Below, piece after piece: positions 53,999 through 62,406 of a stretch of 64,000 bases of DNA (the first letter of the stretch is position 1; each line of letters begins with the position of its first letter). Location: assembly GCA_025408425.1 (NCBI GenBank), contig JANXYX010000009.1, positions 28,531 through 92,530 of the forward strand, read 5' to 3'. Source of the DNA: Granulicella sp. (lineage in GTDB: Bacteria > Acidobacteriota > Terriglobia > Terriglobales > Acidobacteriaceae). The position numbers and the translations under genes are program-made. Under the pieces are notes generated by a model. That model was not told where the DNA came from, ran no database searches, and saw only the letters and a list, made by a program, of their open reading frames with translations.

Positions 53999-54867
53999 TG
54001 CAGAATGAAGCGAGTGATTTGGTGCAGTTGAGCGGCGGAGAAGGCAAGATCAAGCGCCAGCCTAGCCGCGGGATGTATATCCTGCCTTCGTTGTTTACGG
54101 CGGGCAACATTGCCGCCGGCTACTATGCGATTACGCAGAGCGTGCAGGGTACGTTAGCAGACCCGAGCTATTTTGACCGGGCGGCATTGGCTATCGGGTT
54201 TGCAGTTTTGTTTGACGGCGTTGATGGACGGGTCGCACGAATGACGAGTACGACCAGTGACTTTGGCAAGGAGTTGGACTCACTTGCTGATGTGATCACG
54301 TTTGGCGTCGCTCCGAGTTTGCTGGCTTACATCTGGGGCTTTCGTATGCTGCCGATGATGGCGGCGCATGCGTTGATGCGCGATCAGTTGGTTCATGCGG
54401 GTGTCTTCGTTTGTTTTGTGTTCTTGATCTGTGGTGCGAGCCGATTGGCCCGCTTCAATATCAGCATCAATCCTCAACCGCGGAATCCTGGGCGACCGGG
54501 GCACAAGTATTTTGTTGGCATGCCGATTCCGGCAGGTGCGGGAGTGATTGCTTCCGTAATCCACTTCCGTGATGGTGTGCCGATTGGCAATCCGTTGTTC
54601 GCTCTAGGGTGGCTTTGTTTGATCATGCTTACGAGCTTTCTGATGGTGAGCAGTTGGCGATTCTGGAGCGGTAAAGAGATTGGCCTGGGTGGAAGGCATC
54701 CTTTTCAGTTTGTCGCTGGGCTTACAGTGGTGGGCGCGCTGCTCGCTCTGTATTCTGAGGTGATGCTGATCATGCTGGCGATTGGGTACCTGATCTCGGG
54801 GGTGCTGGCACGATTGGCATACTCCTGGAGTCGGGACCGGCGCCAGACTCCGGGAACAGCGAAGTGA
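53998..54867 (+). CDS. pssA: CDP-diacylglycerol-serine O-phosphatidyltransferase
   Basis: 289 residues, about eight helices. The CDP-alcohol phosphotransferase motif is complete in FDGVDGRVARMTSTTSDFGKELDSLADVITFG (D-x2-DG-x2-AR-x8-G-x3-D-x3-D). It makes phosphatidylserine, the substrate of Psd; the two genes are translationally coupled. Confidence 0.95.
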   Translation: MQNEASDLVQLSGGEGKIKRQPSRGMYILPSLFTAGNIAAGYYAITQSVQGTLADPSYFDRAALAIGFAVLFDGVDGRVARMTSTTSDFGKELDSLADVITFGVAPSLLAYIWGFRMLPMMAAHALMRDQLVHAGVFVCFVFLICGASRLARFNISINPQPRNPGRPGHKYFVGMPIPAGAGVIASVIHFRDGVPIGNPLFALGWLCLIMLTSFLMVSSWRFWSGKEIGLGGRHPFQFVAGLTVVGALLALYSEVMLIMLAIGYLISGVLARLAYSWSRDRRQTPGTAK

Positions 54868-54943
54868 AATAGGCGAGACAAGTTGACCTGCGGGCCCTGT
54901 GATTTTCTGGTGCTGTCTGCAGAGAGAGAAGAGTTGCGTCGCA

Positions 54944-55999
54944 ATGGCAAACGGAATGTATCGAATCGGAGTTGTGGGAGCGACATCGCTGGTGGGCAAA
55001 GAGCTGACCGACGAGTTGCAGGAGTCGCTGCTGGCGGCATCGGATTTTGTGCTGCTGGATGACGAAGAGGCTGCAGGCCGGGTAACGGCAGCGGGGGATG
55101 AAGTTTCGTTTGTGCAGCGGATTGAGACTTCGTCGTTTGACAAGATGGACTTTGTCTTTTTCACGGGTGATGCTGAGGTCGCGAAGAAGCACTGGCAGCA
55201 AGCGCGGAAGGCTGGCGCGAGTATTGTTGACCTTACCTATGCGCTGGAGGCAGAGCGAGATGTGTTGGTGAGATCGCCGCTGGCGGCAGTGGTTGTGCCT
55301 GGCGGCAATTCACATTCCGGCGCAGCTCCTGACTTGAAGACGCCGGCTGTGGTTTCGGGGCATCCCGCGGCGGTTATGCTGGCGCTGGTGGCGGCACGGT
55401 TGCAGGCTAAGCTTCCGCTAACGCATGTTGCTGCGACGGTAATGGAGCCGGCTTCAGAGCATGGCCCTGCCGCGATGGATGAGTTACATCAGCAGACGGT
55501 GAACTTACTGTCGTTCCATGACCTGCCGAAGGAACAATACGATGCGCAGGTGTCGTTCAATATGCTTCCGTCGCTGGGAGAGGCTGCGAAGGTGAAGCTG
55601 AAAGAGGCTGAGCAGCGGATTCGGAGTCACTATGCAGGGCTCTCCGGGGGGACGTTGCCTCCGTTAGCGCTGCAGCTGATTCAGACCCCGGTGTTTCACA
55701 GCTACGTTGCGTCGGTGTTGGTGGAGTTGGCGCAACCTGCGACGGTAGAGCAAGTGGAAGAGGCCCTAGCGGGTGAGCATGTGGATGTTGTCGTGGCGGA
55801 GTCCGATCCGCCCAGCAATCTGAGTGCTGCAGGGCAGGAGGACATTATGGTGCGAGTGAATCGCGAGACGATGGATGATGGTCTTTCGACCCGGTTCTGG
55901 CTATGGCTGGCTGCGGACAATCTTAAGCTGGCTGCGCTAAATGGGATCGCTTGTGCGCTGGAGCTGCGCCGATTGCGGCCATCGGGCAAGGTTCAGTAG
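54944..55999 (+). CDS. Aspartate-semialdehyde dehydrogenase-like protein lacking catalytic Cys (Usg-like)
   Basis: 351 residues. N-terminal Rossmann fold (GVVGATSLVGKELTDEL) and dimerisation domain of the ASADH family, length normal. Where the catalytic cysteine should be (N-C-x motif), it reads PGGNSHSGAA, and the only cysteine in the chain is near the C-terminus (NGIACALE). So it should not make aspartate semialdehyde; E. coli Usg shows the same loss. Role unknown. It follows pssA with 76 bases between. Confidence 0.83.
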   Translation: MANGMYRIGVVGATSLVGKELTDELQESLLAASDFVLLDDEEAAGRVTAAGDEVSFVQRIETSSFDKMDFVFFTGDAEVAKKHWQQARKAGASIVDLTYALEAERDVLVRSPLAAVVVPGGNSHSGAAPDLKTPAVVSGHPAAVMLALVAARLQAKLPLTHVAATVMEPASEHGPAAMDELHQQTVNLLSFHDLPKEQYDAQVSFNMLPSLGEAAKVKLKEAEQRIRSHYAGLSGGTLPPLALQLIQTPVFHSYVASVLVELAQPATVEQVEEALAGEHVDVVVAESDPPSNLSAAGQEDIMVRVNRETMDDGLSTRFWLWLAADNLKLAALNGIACALELRRLRPSGKVQ

Positions 56000-56022
56000 G
56001 GCGCAGTGAGACAGGAAATAGG

Positions 56023-56077
56023 TCCCCGCCAGGGATCGTATTAGATAACGCGATCAACTGACGGGGATGACTTTTAT
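56023..56077 (+). terminator. Terminator after the Usg-like gene
   Basis: TCCCCG-C-CAG (56023-56032) pairs with CTG-A-CGGGGA (56058-56067) with one mismatch, then TGACTTTTATTT. Confidence 0.55.
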
Positions 56078-56619
56078 TTGGCTGCGGTGAAGGCTACGAA
56101 GGTGCGGCCAGCGTAGATGCGGTATTGGCCGGTTGCGCCCGGGGCTGTCATGACCTGCAAGGGGGAAGGACGGCGAAGTTCTGCGTCCTTGGTAGTGTGT
56201 GCGGTGAACAGGTCATGTCCACCAATGTCCATGACGATGAAGTTATCTCCGGCGATAAATCCTACACCGTATGCACCGGCTTCCAGGCGGTGGCCGTCGA
56301 TGGAGAGAGGTGACTCTGTGATGAGATATGCCTGATATTTTTCCTGAACCTGGGTGGAATATCCGGAGTTGTCGACCAGCGTCACGAGCATAACGCTGTC
56401 TTTGTTGAAGCGGACTCCGCCGGAGTTTCTTGCCTGTACGGAAGCCGACTGTCCGCGGAAGAAGACTGCGGGTGGCAGCAGTTTAGTGGCGTCGGTGGGG
56501 CCGAGGAGGGTTGCTCCGGCGTGAACGGTGGCCGCAGGTGCGGGCGACTGTGGCGCTGCGAACGAAGTAGATACTGCGAGTGCGAGTAGAACTGAGGCGC
56601 CTCTGAGATGCTTTATCAC
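56074..56619 (-). CDS. Secreted hypothetical protein
   Basis: 181 residues from GTG 56619, supported by AAGGAG 5 bases upstream; the longer frame to 56724 would overlap the neighbouring porter. Signal peptide MIKHLRGASVLLALAVSTSFA. The mature part is a beta-rich domain (VFFRGQSASVQARNSGGVRF, ESPLSIDGHRLEAGAYGVGFI). No recognised family. Confidence 0.75.
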   Translation of the reverse strand: MIKHLRGASVLLALAVSTSFAAPQSPAPAATVHAGATLLGPTDATKLLPPAVFFRGQSASVQARNSGGVRFNKDSVMLVTLVDNSGYSTQVQEKYQAYLITESPLSIDGHRLEAGAYGVGFIAGDNFIVMDIGGHDLFTAHTTKDAELRRPSPLQVMTAPGATGQYRIYAGRTFVAFTAAK

Positions 56620-56689
56620 GGGTTCTCCTTGTCGAGTGTTGCGTTGCTGAGTTGTGATGTTTCCGATGCTGTTGGATTCTGGTCTGAGG

Positions 56690-58021
56690 CTATTCGATGC
56701 CGAGCTTGTGTTGTAACTGCTCAAGCGAGATGCCCTTGGTCTCGGGGTAAATGAGCATAACGAGAATGAATTGCAGCACCATCATCGCGGCGAAGAGAGT
56801 GAAGGGTGCTCCGCGGGAGTAGCGTGCCGCAATGACGGGGAACAGCTGCGCGATGATGGCGTTCATGATCCAGTGCGAAGAGGAGCCCAGGCTCTGGCCC
56901 TTGGCGCGGACACGGTTGGGAAAGACTTCAGCAATGTAGACCCAGATGACCGCGCCCTGAGAGATAGCGAAGAAGGCGATGTAGACGACGAGCAGCCAGA
57001 CGAGTGCCGACTGATGGCTGTTCGTGAAGAAGATAGCCGCCACGCCGGAGAGACAGAACGCCATGCCAATACTTCCTATCATAAGGAGTGTCTTGCGTCC
57101 GAGTTTGTCGATGAGGGCCATGCCGAGAAAGGTCGCGGCAAGGTTCATGGCGCCGACGAGGACAGTCTGGAGCGCTCCTGAGACCTGACTGAAGCCAGCA
57201 GCGGCGAAGATGTCGTTCGAGTAGTAAAGGATCGCATTGATACCGGAGAGCTGGTTGAAGAGGCCGATGGAGATGGCAAGGAAGATCGGGAGTCGATAGC
57301 TTCGTTTGAAGAGAGGCTCTGCGGCCATGCCGCGTTCGAGGTGGATGGAGTCCATAATCTCGCGGAGTTCGGCTTCGGAGTTTGGTGAGCCCATCAGCTT
57401 GAGGACTTCGAGAGCCTCATCCGTCTTGTTCTGGGTGACCAGCCAGCGCGAGCTGCGGGGGATGCCGTAGAGCATGATGAGGAAGAGGACTGAAGGGAAC
57501 GCCGCGACGCCAAGCTGCCATCGCCATTGGTGCATTCCGAGATTGAGCAGCGAGATGATGTAGTTCGACAGGTAGGCGACGAGGATTCCGACAACGATAT
57601 TGATCTGAAACATGCCGACCATGCGGCCACGCCATTTGGCGGGCGCCAGCTCTGCGATATAGACGGGACCGAGGACCGAGGAGCCTCCTATCCCTAAACC
57701 GCCGATGAACCGGAAGACGAGGAGCGAGGGCCAATCCCAGGCGATGGCGCATCCGATTGCCGAGATGGTGTAGAGGACGGCCATGATGCGCAGAGCCTCT
57801 CGGCCGCCGATCCTCTGGCCAAGTACACCGGCGGACATAGCGCCGAGGATGGTTCCGATGAGGCCGATGGTTACTGTAAATCCGAGGGTCTTTGGTGAGA
57901 GGTTGTAGACCAGTGTAAGTTGCTGGGTGGTGCCTGCAATAACAGCAGTATCAAATCCAAAAAGGAGTCCGCCGAGCGCGCCTACGATGGTGCTCTTCAG
58001 CAGATATCTGGTCATTTTCAT
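56690..58021 (-). CDS. MFS sugar porter (XylE/AraE type)
   Basis: 443 residues, 12 helices. Sugar-porter motifs are intact: GALGGLLFGFDTAVIAG, RFIGGLGIGGSSVLGPVYIAELAPAKWRG, GIPRSSRWLV, LFNQLSGINAILYYSNDIF and PETKG. Takes up a monosaccharide with H+. ATG 58021 gives the normal N-terminus. Divergent from the fructokinase gene, which points to fructose or a related hexose. Confidence 0.92.
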   Translation of the reverse strand: MKMTRYLLKSTIVGALGGLLFGFDTAVIAGTTQQLTLVYNLSPKTLGFTVTIGLIGTILGAMSAGVLGQRIGGREALRIMAVLYTISAIGCAIAWDWPSLLVFRFIGGLGIGGSSVLGPVYIAELAPAKWRGRMVGMFQINIVVGILVAYLSNYIISLLNLGMHQWRWQLGVAAFPSVLFLIMLYGIPRSSRWLVTQNKTDEALEVLKLMGSPNSEAELREIMDSIHLERGMAAEPLFKRSYRLPIFLAISIGLFNQLSGINAILYYSNDIFAAAGFSQVSGALQTVLVGAMNLAATFLGMALIDKLGRKTLLMIGSIGMAFCLSGVAAIFFTNSHQSALVWLLVVYIAFFAISQGAVIWVYIAEVFPNRVRAKGQSLGSSSHWIMNAIIAQLFPVIAARYSRGAPFTLFAAMMVLQFILVMLIYPETKGISLEQLQHKLGIE

Positions 58022-58185
58022 CGGGAATGTTTCTCCTGAAATAGCAACGAGGAGAAGCATACATCGTCCTCAACTTCGTCGCCCGAAAATATGCTCTGAT
58101 ATGCGATGCTTATTACCGTTGGGATCAGGCGGGCAGCGGATCCCGCAATGACATTAGGTGACACAAATTGCCTGGCGAGGGAACT

Positions 58186-59094
58186 ATGACAACTTCAAAG
58201 ATGCGTATCGGAATCGACCTGGGCGGAACGAAGATTGAGGGGCTAGCGATCGATGAGGCAGGGACTGAGTTGGTCCGTCATCGAATCGACACGCCGCGTG
58301 ATTACCAGGGGACGATTGCCGCTATTGTCAGCGTAATCGATAGGATCGAACGTGAGACCGGGATGACTGGAACGGTCGGCGCAGGGATTCCTGGCAGTAT
58401 TTCGGGCAGGACGGGGTTGGTGAAGAACGCGAACTCGACGTGGCTGAATGGACAGCCTCTGCAGCGGGATCTTTCAATTGCGGCGGGTCGCGAGGTACGA
58501 CTAGCGAACGACGCGAATTGCCTGGTGGTCTCTGAGGCGACTGATGGTGCTGCGGCTGGCAAGGGAGTGGTCTTTGGCGTGATCGTGGGCACTGGTTGCG
58601 GTGGAGGACTGGCAGTGAATGGACGTATCCATGCAGGGCAGAATGGCGTGGCTGGAGAGTGGGGGCATAATCCGCTGCCATGGGCGCGACCGGAGGAGAG
58701 TCCTGGACCACTATGCTACTGCGGGAAGCGCGGTTGCCTTGAGACCTGGCTTTCGGGGACGGGGGTTGCACGGGATTTCAAAGAAGTGACGGGAAGGGAA
58801 CAGACTGCACGAGAGATCATGGCAGCTTGTGAAGCTGGCGATGCGGAGGCTATGGCGGCAGTCGAACGGCTGGAGGATCGTCTGGCGCGAGCCCTGGCGC
58901 ACTTAATCAATATCCTCGATCCAGATGTGATTGTGTTCGGCGGCGGGCTCTCCAAGGTGGAGCGACTGTACCGCGAGGTGCCGAAGAAGCTTTCGGATTA
59001 TGTATTTGGCCAGGAGGCGGATACTCCTCTTGTGCCGGCGAAGCATGGCGATTCAAGTGGGGTTCGGGGTGCGGCATGGCTCTGGCCGAGCTAA
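58186..59094 (+). CDS. mak: ROK-family fructokinase
   Basis: 302 residues. [21 protein letters not shown] (ATP loop), [56 protein letters not shown], and the zinc motif [10 protein letters not shown]. The ending [16 protein letters not shown] is very close to E. coli Mak (manno/fructokinase). It phosphorylates fructose taken up by the divergent sugar porter. Confidence 0.92.
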   Translation: MTTSKMRIGIDLGGTKIEGLAIDEAGTELVRHRIDTPRDYQGTIAAIVSVIDRIERETGMTGTVGAGIPGSISGRTGLVKNANSTWLNGQPLQRDLSIAAGREVRLANDANCLVVSEATDGAAAGKGVVFGVIVGTGCGGGLAVNGRIHAGQNGVAGEWGHNPLPWARPEESPGPLCYCGKRGCLETWLSGTGVARDFKEVTGREQTAREIMAACEAGDAEAMAAVERLEDRLARALAHLINILDPDVIVFGGGLSKVERLYREVPKKLSDYVFGQEADTPLVPAKHGDSSGVRGAAWLWPS

Positions 59095-59271
59095 GTTTTT
59101 TGAGGCACTTCTCATGCTTCCCGCTGTCCGTCTCCACCTAAAGTTGGAGATAGGCCTCCATCTGGTGATTGCTTACGGTTGGAGCTACTATATTTTGGAA
59201 GGTCTACGCCCTACGCATAGTGGTTCCAGAGGCATTAATCCCGATAGTTTCCGGGGCGAGCAATACTAGCG

Positions 59272-61569
59272 ATGTGTTGGGGCTGGGTGAGTGAGGTTAC
59301 GGTGCTGGCAAAGGCAGGTCCGGAAGGTCGAGTAAGACGCATACTGTTCCAACTTGCGATCGGCTCGGGAGTATTGTCACTTCTGGTGGGAGTTCCGTCC
59401 GCAGTGAAGGCAAACAGTGAAGCCGATGAAGCGGCTGCAGCCCGGCACGCGTACACGGAAAAGACAGCTGCCAAATATAACTTTCGTTATGGCAAGGATT
59501 TCCCCTTCCTTCCTTCGAATGCAACGACGGATAACGGCGAATTCATCAACCCCAAGAGTTTTCAGACGGCAGAGTATTGCGGTCATTGCCACCAGGAGGC
59601 GCACGCCCAGTGGCGACAATCGGCGCACTCCAACGCAAATCGCGTTCCCTATTATTTGAGAAACGTTGAGCTGCTGAATAATGAAAAGGGTATCGAGTTC
59701 TCTCGGCACTGTGAGGGCTGCCATGACCCTATCGCGCTGGTGTCTGGGGCGCTGACGCAGGGAGCGCCGAAGAAGCGTCCGTACGATCAGGATGGCGTGA
59801 CGTGCAGTGTCTGCCACTCAATTCAGAAGGTGGATACGCGGGGAACCGGAAGCTTTGTTATGGGTGTTCCCGCTGTATTGGTGGATGACGAGGGTAATCC
59901 GATTACGCGGCCGGTGAGCGACAGTGAGATTCTTACTCATCTCGACCAGCACAGCAAAGCGGTGATGAAGGATTTTTACAAGACAGCGGAGTTCTGTTCA
60001 TCGTGCCACAAGGCAGCATTGCCACGGCCGCTGAATGATTACAAATGGCAGCGCGCAATCTCGCTGTATGACGAGTGGCAGGGTTCTTCTTTTGCGAAGC
60101 AGTCGCCGTTACCGTTCTATGTGAAGGATTCTGTTTCAACCTGCCAGACCTGCCACATGCCTCGCGAAGCGGTGAAGCTGGCTGACTATGGTGCAAAAAA
60201 AGGACAGCTCGCTTCGCACCGCTGGTTGGGCGCGAATACGGTGATTCCGAAGATTTACGGGTTTGATGAGCAGGCGGCGCGAGTGGCGGAGTTCCTGAAG
60301 AACTCTGTCTTCAACGTCGACATCTTTGCGCTTGAGCGCGGAGAGCAGCTCGATAGTGCGGCCTCGCAAGGCTTGATTGCACCTCTCGGTCTTAGGTCTT
60401 TTGGCGTGGCTCCGGGTGAGCTATTGACTGCAGACGTAGTGATCCAAAATAAGGGCATTGCGCATAGTCATGTACCGGAGCAGCGCGATATGTACGAGTC
60501 GTGGGTCGAATTCACGGTGAAGGACAGCAGTGGTGCCGTGCTGAACCAGAGCGGCTACATCAAACCGGATGGCGATCTGGATGAGCGTGCGCACAGCTTT
60601 ACAAACAGACTGATCAACGTGAAGGGCGAACTCAATGGTCGTCACGAGGTATGGAACAACCGGGTAGTCGCTTATAACAACACAATCCAATCGGGGCGAT
60701 CGCAACTGGCGCGCTACGCGTTTAGGATGCCGGCCAGCGCGACGGGTCCGGTGAGCATAACCGCCACCGTGAAATACCGGCGTTTTAACCAGCATTTTGT
60801 CGACTTTGGCATGGCGAAACACTATGAAATGCCGGTTGTCGATATGGCCTCGCAAACTCGCATGGTGTATGTCGGCGACAATCATACGACGACACCAGGG
60901 CCAAATGAAAACAAGGAGTGGATGCGCTGGAACAACTACGGCATCGCTTTGCTGGATGCACAACAGTATGCCGCATCGGTCCACGCTTTTGAGCAAGTTG
61001 CCAAGTTGCGGCCTGACTATGCCGACGCATTTGCCAACATCGCTATCGTGCAGATTCAGTGGGAAAAATACGACGATGCGCGTGTCAATATCGATAAGGC
61101 ACTGGCATTGGCTCCGAACAGTGCCCGCACGCTGTATTACCGCGCGTTGGTGGAGCGCAATGAAGGGAATCTGGATCTTGCCATCGCCGATCTGCTGGCA
61201 GTAGCCAAGAGCTTTCCGCAGTCCCGTGACGCGCACCGTGAGTTGGGATTCTCCTACTACCAGCAGCACAAGTATGATCTGGCGCGGGGAGAATATGAGA
61301 AGCTGCAGGGGATCGATCCGGATGATCTTGCGGCGCACTATAACCTGTCGATTCTCTATCGTCGTCTTGGACTGAAGGACAAGGCTGCACAGCAGGCTGC
61401 GATGTTCGCTGACCAGAAGGACGATCCTACGGCGAGTACCTATGCACTCGAATATCTCCGTCAACACACTGAAGTTGCGAACGAGAGCGTCGTGTGGCAT
61501 GTGCATGAGATGGAACTTCCGATTCAGACCGGAAAGCAGGCGCCTGTTGGCGGTGGTGGCACACAGTAG
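59272..61569 (+). CDS. Pentahaem cytochrome c with C-terminal TPR repeats
   Basis: 765 residues. Hydrophobic segment at 25-43 is an export signal or anchor. Five CxxCH sites: C103GHCH, C147EGCH, C178SVCH, C242SSCH, C291QTCH, the pattern of cytochrome c554-like proteins. After a beta-rich region (about 390-530), TPR helices fill about 545-715 (EWMRWNNYGIALLDAQQYAASV, ALALAPNSARTLYYRALVERN). Probably a periplasmic electron carrier with a protein-docking tail; substrate unknown. The start is uncertain (ATG 59272 or GTG 59287). Followed 9 bases later by a monohaem cytochrome. Confidence 0.85.
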   Translation: MCWGWVSEVTVLAKAGPEGRVRRILFQLAIGSGVLSLLVGVPSAVKANSEADEAAAARHAYTEKTAAKYNFRYGKDFPFLPSNATTDNGEFINPKSFQTAEYCGHCHQEAHAQWRQSAHSNANRVPYYLRNVELLNNEKGIEFSRHCEGCHDPIALVSGALTQGAPKKRPYDQDGVTCSVCHSIQKVDTRGTGSFVMGVPAVLVDDEGNPITRPVSDSEILTHLDQHSKAVMKDFYKTAEFCSSCHKAALPRPLNDYKWQRAISLYDEWQGSSFAKQSPLPFYVKDSVSTCQTCHMPREAVKLADYGAKKGQLASHRWLGANTVIPKIYGFDEQAARVAEFLKNSVFNVDIFALERGEQLDSAASQGLIAPLGLRSFGVAPGELLTADVVIQNKGIAHSHVPEQRDMYESWVEFTVKDSSGAVLNQSGYIKPDGDLDERAHSFTNRLINVKGELNGRHEVWNNRVVAYNNTIQSGRSQLARYAFRMPASATGPVSITATVKYRRFNQHFVDFGMAKHYEMPVVDMASQTRMVYVGDNHTTTPGPNENKEWMRWNNYGIALLDAQQYAASVHAFEQVAKLRPDYADAFANIAIVQIQWEKYDDARVNIDKALALAPNSARTLYYRALVERNEGNLDLAIADLLAVAKSFPQSRDAHRELGFSYYQQHKYDLARGEYEKLQGIDPDDLAAHYNLSILYRRLGLKDKAAQQAAMFADQKDDPTASTYALEYLRQHTEVANESVVWHVHEMELPIQTGKQAPVGGGGTQ

Positions 61570-61578
61570 TATGAGGAT

Positions 61579-62064
61579 TTGGTGTTGATTTCAACTTACT
61601 TAACAACTATGGCGTTTAACAGATTAAAAGTGTCTTCTGCAAAAGCAACGAAACTGGATATTGCGATGAAACACGGTTCTTACGGAGTTCGCATCGCGCA
61701 GCTGGTTGCAACATTTCTGATTGTGTTCACGGTTGGGGCTTGCCTGTTGTCCACTCACGCTGGAGGCTCGACGCAAGCGTCGTCGCGGGCCAGCAGAGAG
61801 GCTGGCGCCATGGTGTTCCACAATAAAGGCTGCGAGCACTGCCATGGTCCAAGTGGCCTTGGAACTGAGAAGGGGCCAGATCTCAGCACGGTGGGGAAGC
61901 GGTGGAAGAAGCCGCGGATCGAGCATCAGATCATTGCGGGTGGAAACGGAATGCCTGCGTTCGGAGAGGCGCTGCAGCCCGACGAGGTAAAGTCGTTGGT
62001 TGAATTTCTGAGCGCAAAACGCAAGGCGCTGAAGCAAACTCAGCAGGCCAGGGAAGTACAGTAG
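61579..62064 (+). CDS. Small monohaem cytochrome c
   Basis: 161 residues. A membrane signal (QLVATFLIVFTVGACLL) precedes a class I cytochrome c domain: haem site CEHCH, distal Met in GGNGMPAFGE. TTG 61579 is preferred because TAGTAT lies exactly six bases upstream, starting at the previous stop; ATG 61609 or 61666 are alternatives. Likely the electron partner of the adjacent pentahaem protein. Confidence 0.8.
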   Translation: MVLISTYLTTMAFNRLKVSSAKATKLDIAMKHGSYGVRIAQLVATFLIVFTVGACLLSTHAGGSTQASSRASREAGAMVFHNKGCEHCHGPSGLGTEKGPDLSTVGKRWKKPRIEHQIIAGGNGMPAFGEALQPDEVKSLVEFLSAKRKALKQTQQAREVQ

Positions 62065-62231
62065 AGTGACTGCGAATTCCGATGGACTAGTCATTAGTTG
62101 AATGCGCTGGAAAGAGTATGCGATACTCCAACAGCAGCTAAATCCAACAACTTTCCAGCTAACAGCATCCTTCCGAGCGGTTATCGGGAGTTTGGTTGAG
62201 TGAGTAGGATGTGCTGATCAAGACCATCCAA

Positions 62232-62272
62232 GCCGGGATGGCGGAACTGGCAGACGCAGCGGACTCAAAATC
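62232..62272 (+). pseudogene. 5' half of tRNA-Leu(CAA), interrupted
   Basis: GCCGGGA acceptor strand, D-arm GCGGAACTGGCAGACGC, anticodon stem GCGGA and loop CTCAAAA (anticodon CAA) are intact. After AAAATC the sequence stops matching a tRNA: no CCGC stem, no T-arm, no 3' acceptor. It probably marks the left attachment site of the element whose integrase follows. Confidence 0.75.
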
Positions 62273-62406
62273 GTCTTTGTCCCAGTCTAGGTATCATCTA
62301 AACTATTGTAAATAATATACTTGACCGATATTTATGACAAGAACTATCCTTACACAACCCTTCCACATTTTCGTGGTTTTTGGAAGGGCCAGAAGGCGGG
62401 CCGCGC
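62273..62406. other. AT-rich junction and integrase upstream region
   Basis: AT-rich sequence (ATTGTAAATAATATAC) typical of recombinase-binding arms. At 62358-62388, CCCTTCCA and TGGAAGGG form a hairpin; CCAC/GTGG (62363-62376) is an alternative pairing. Possible control of integrase translation. Confidence 0.45.

Noticed and set aside
62232..62310. Complete tRNA-Leu(CAA)
   Set aside because: No anticodon 3' stem, T-arm or acceptor 3' strand follows the anticodon loop.
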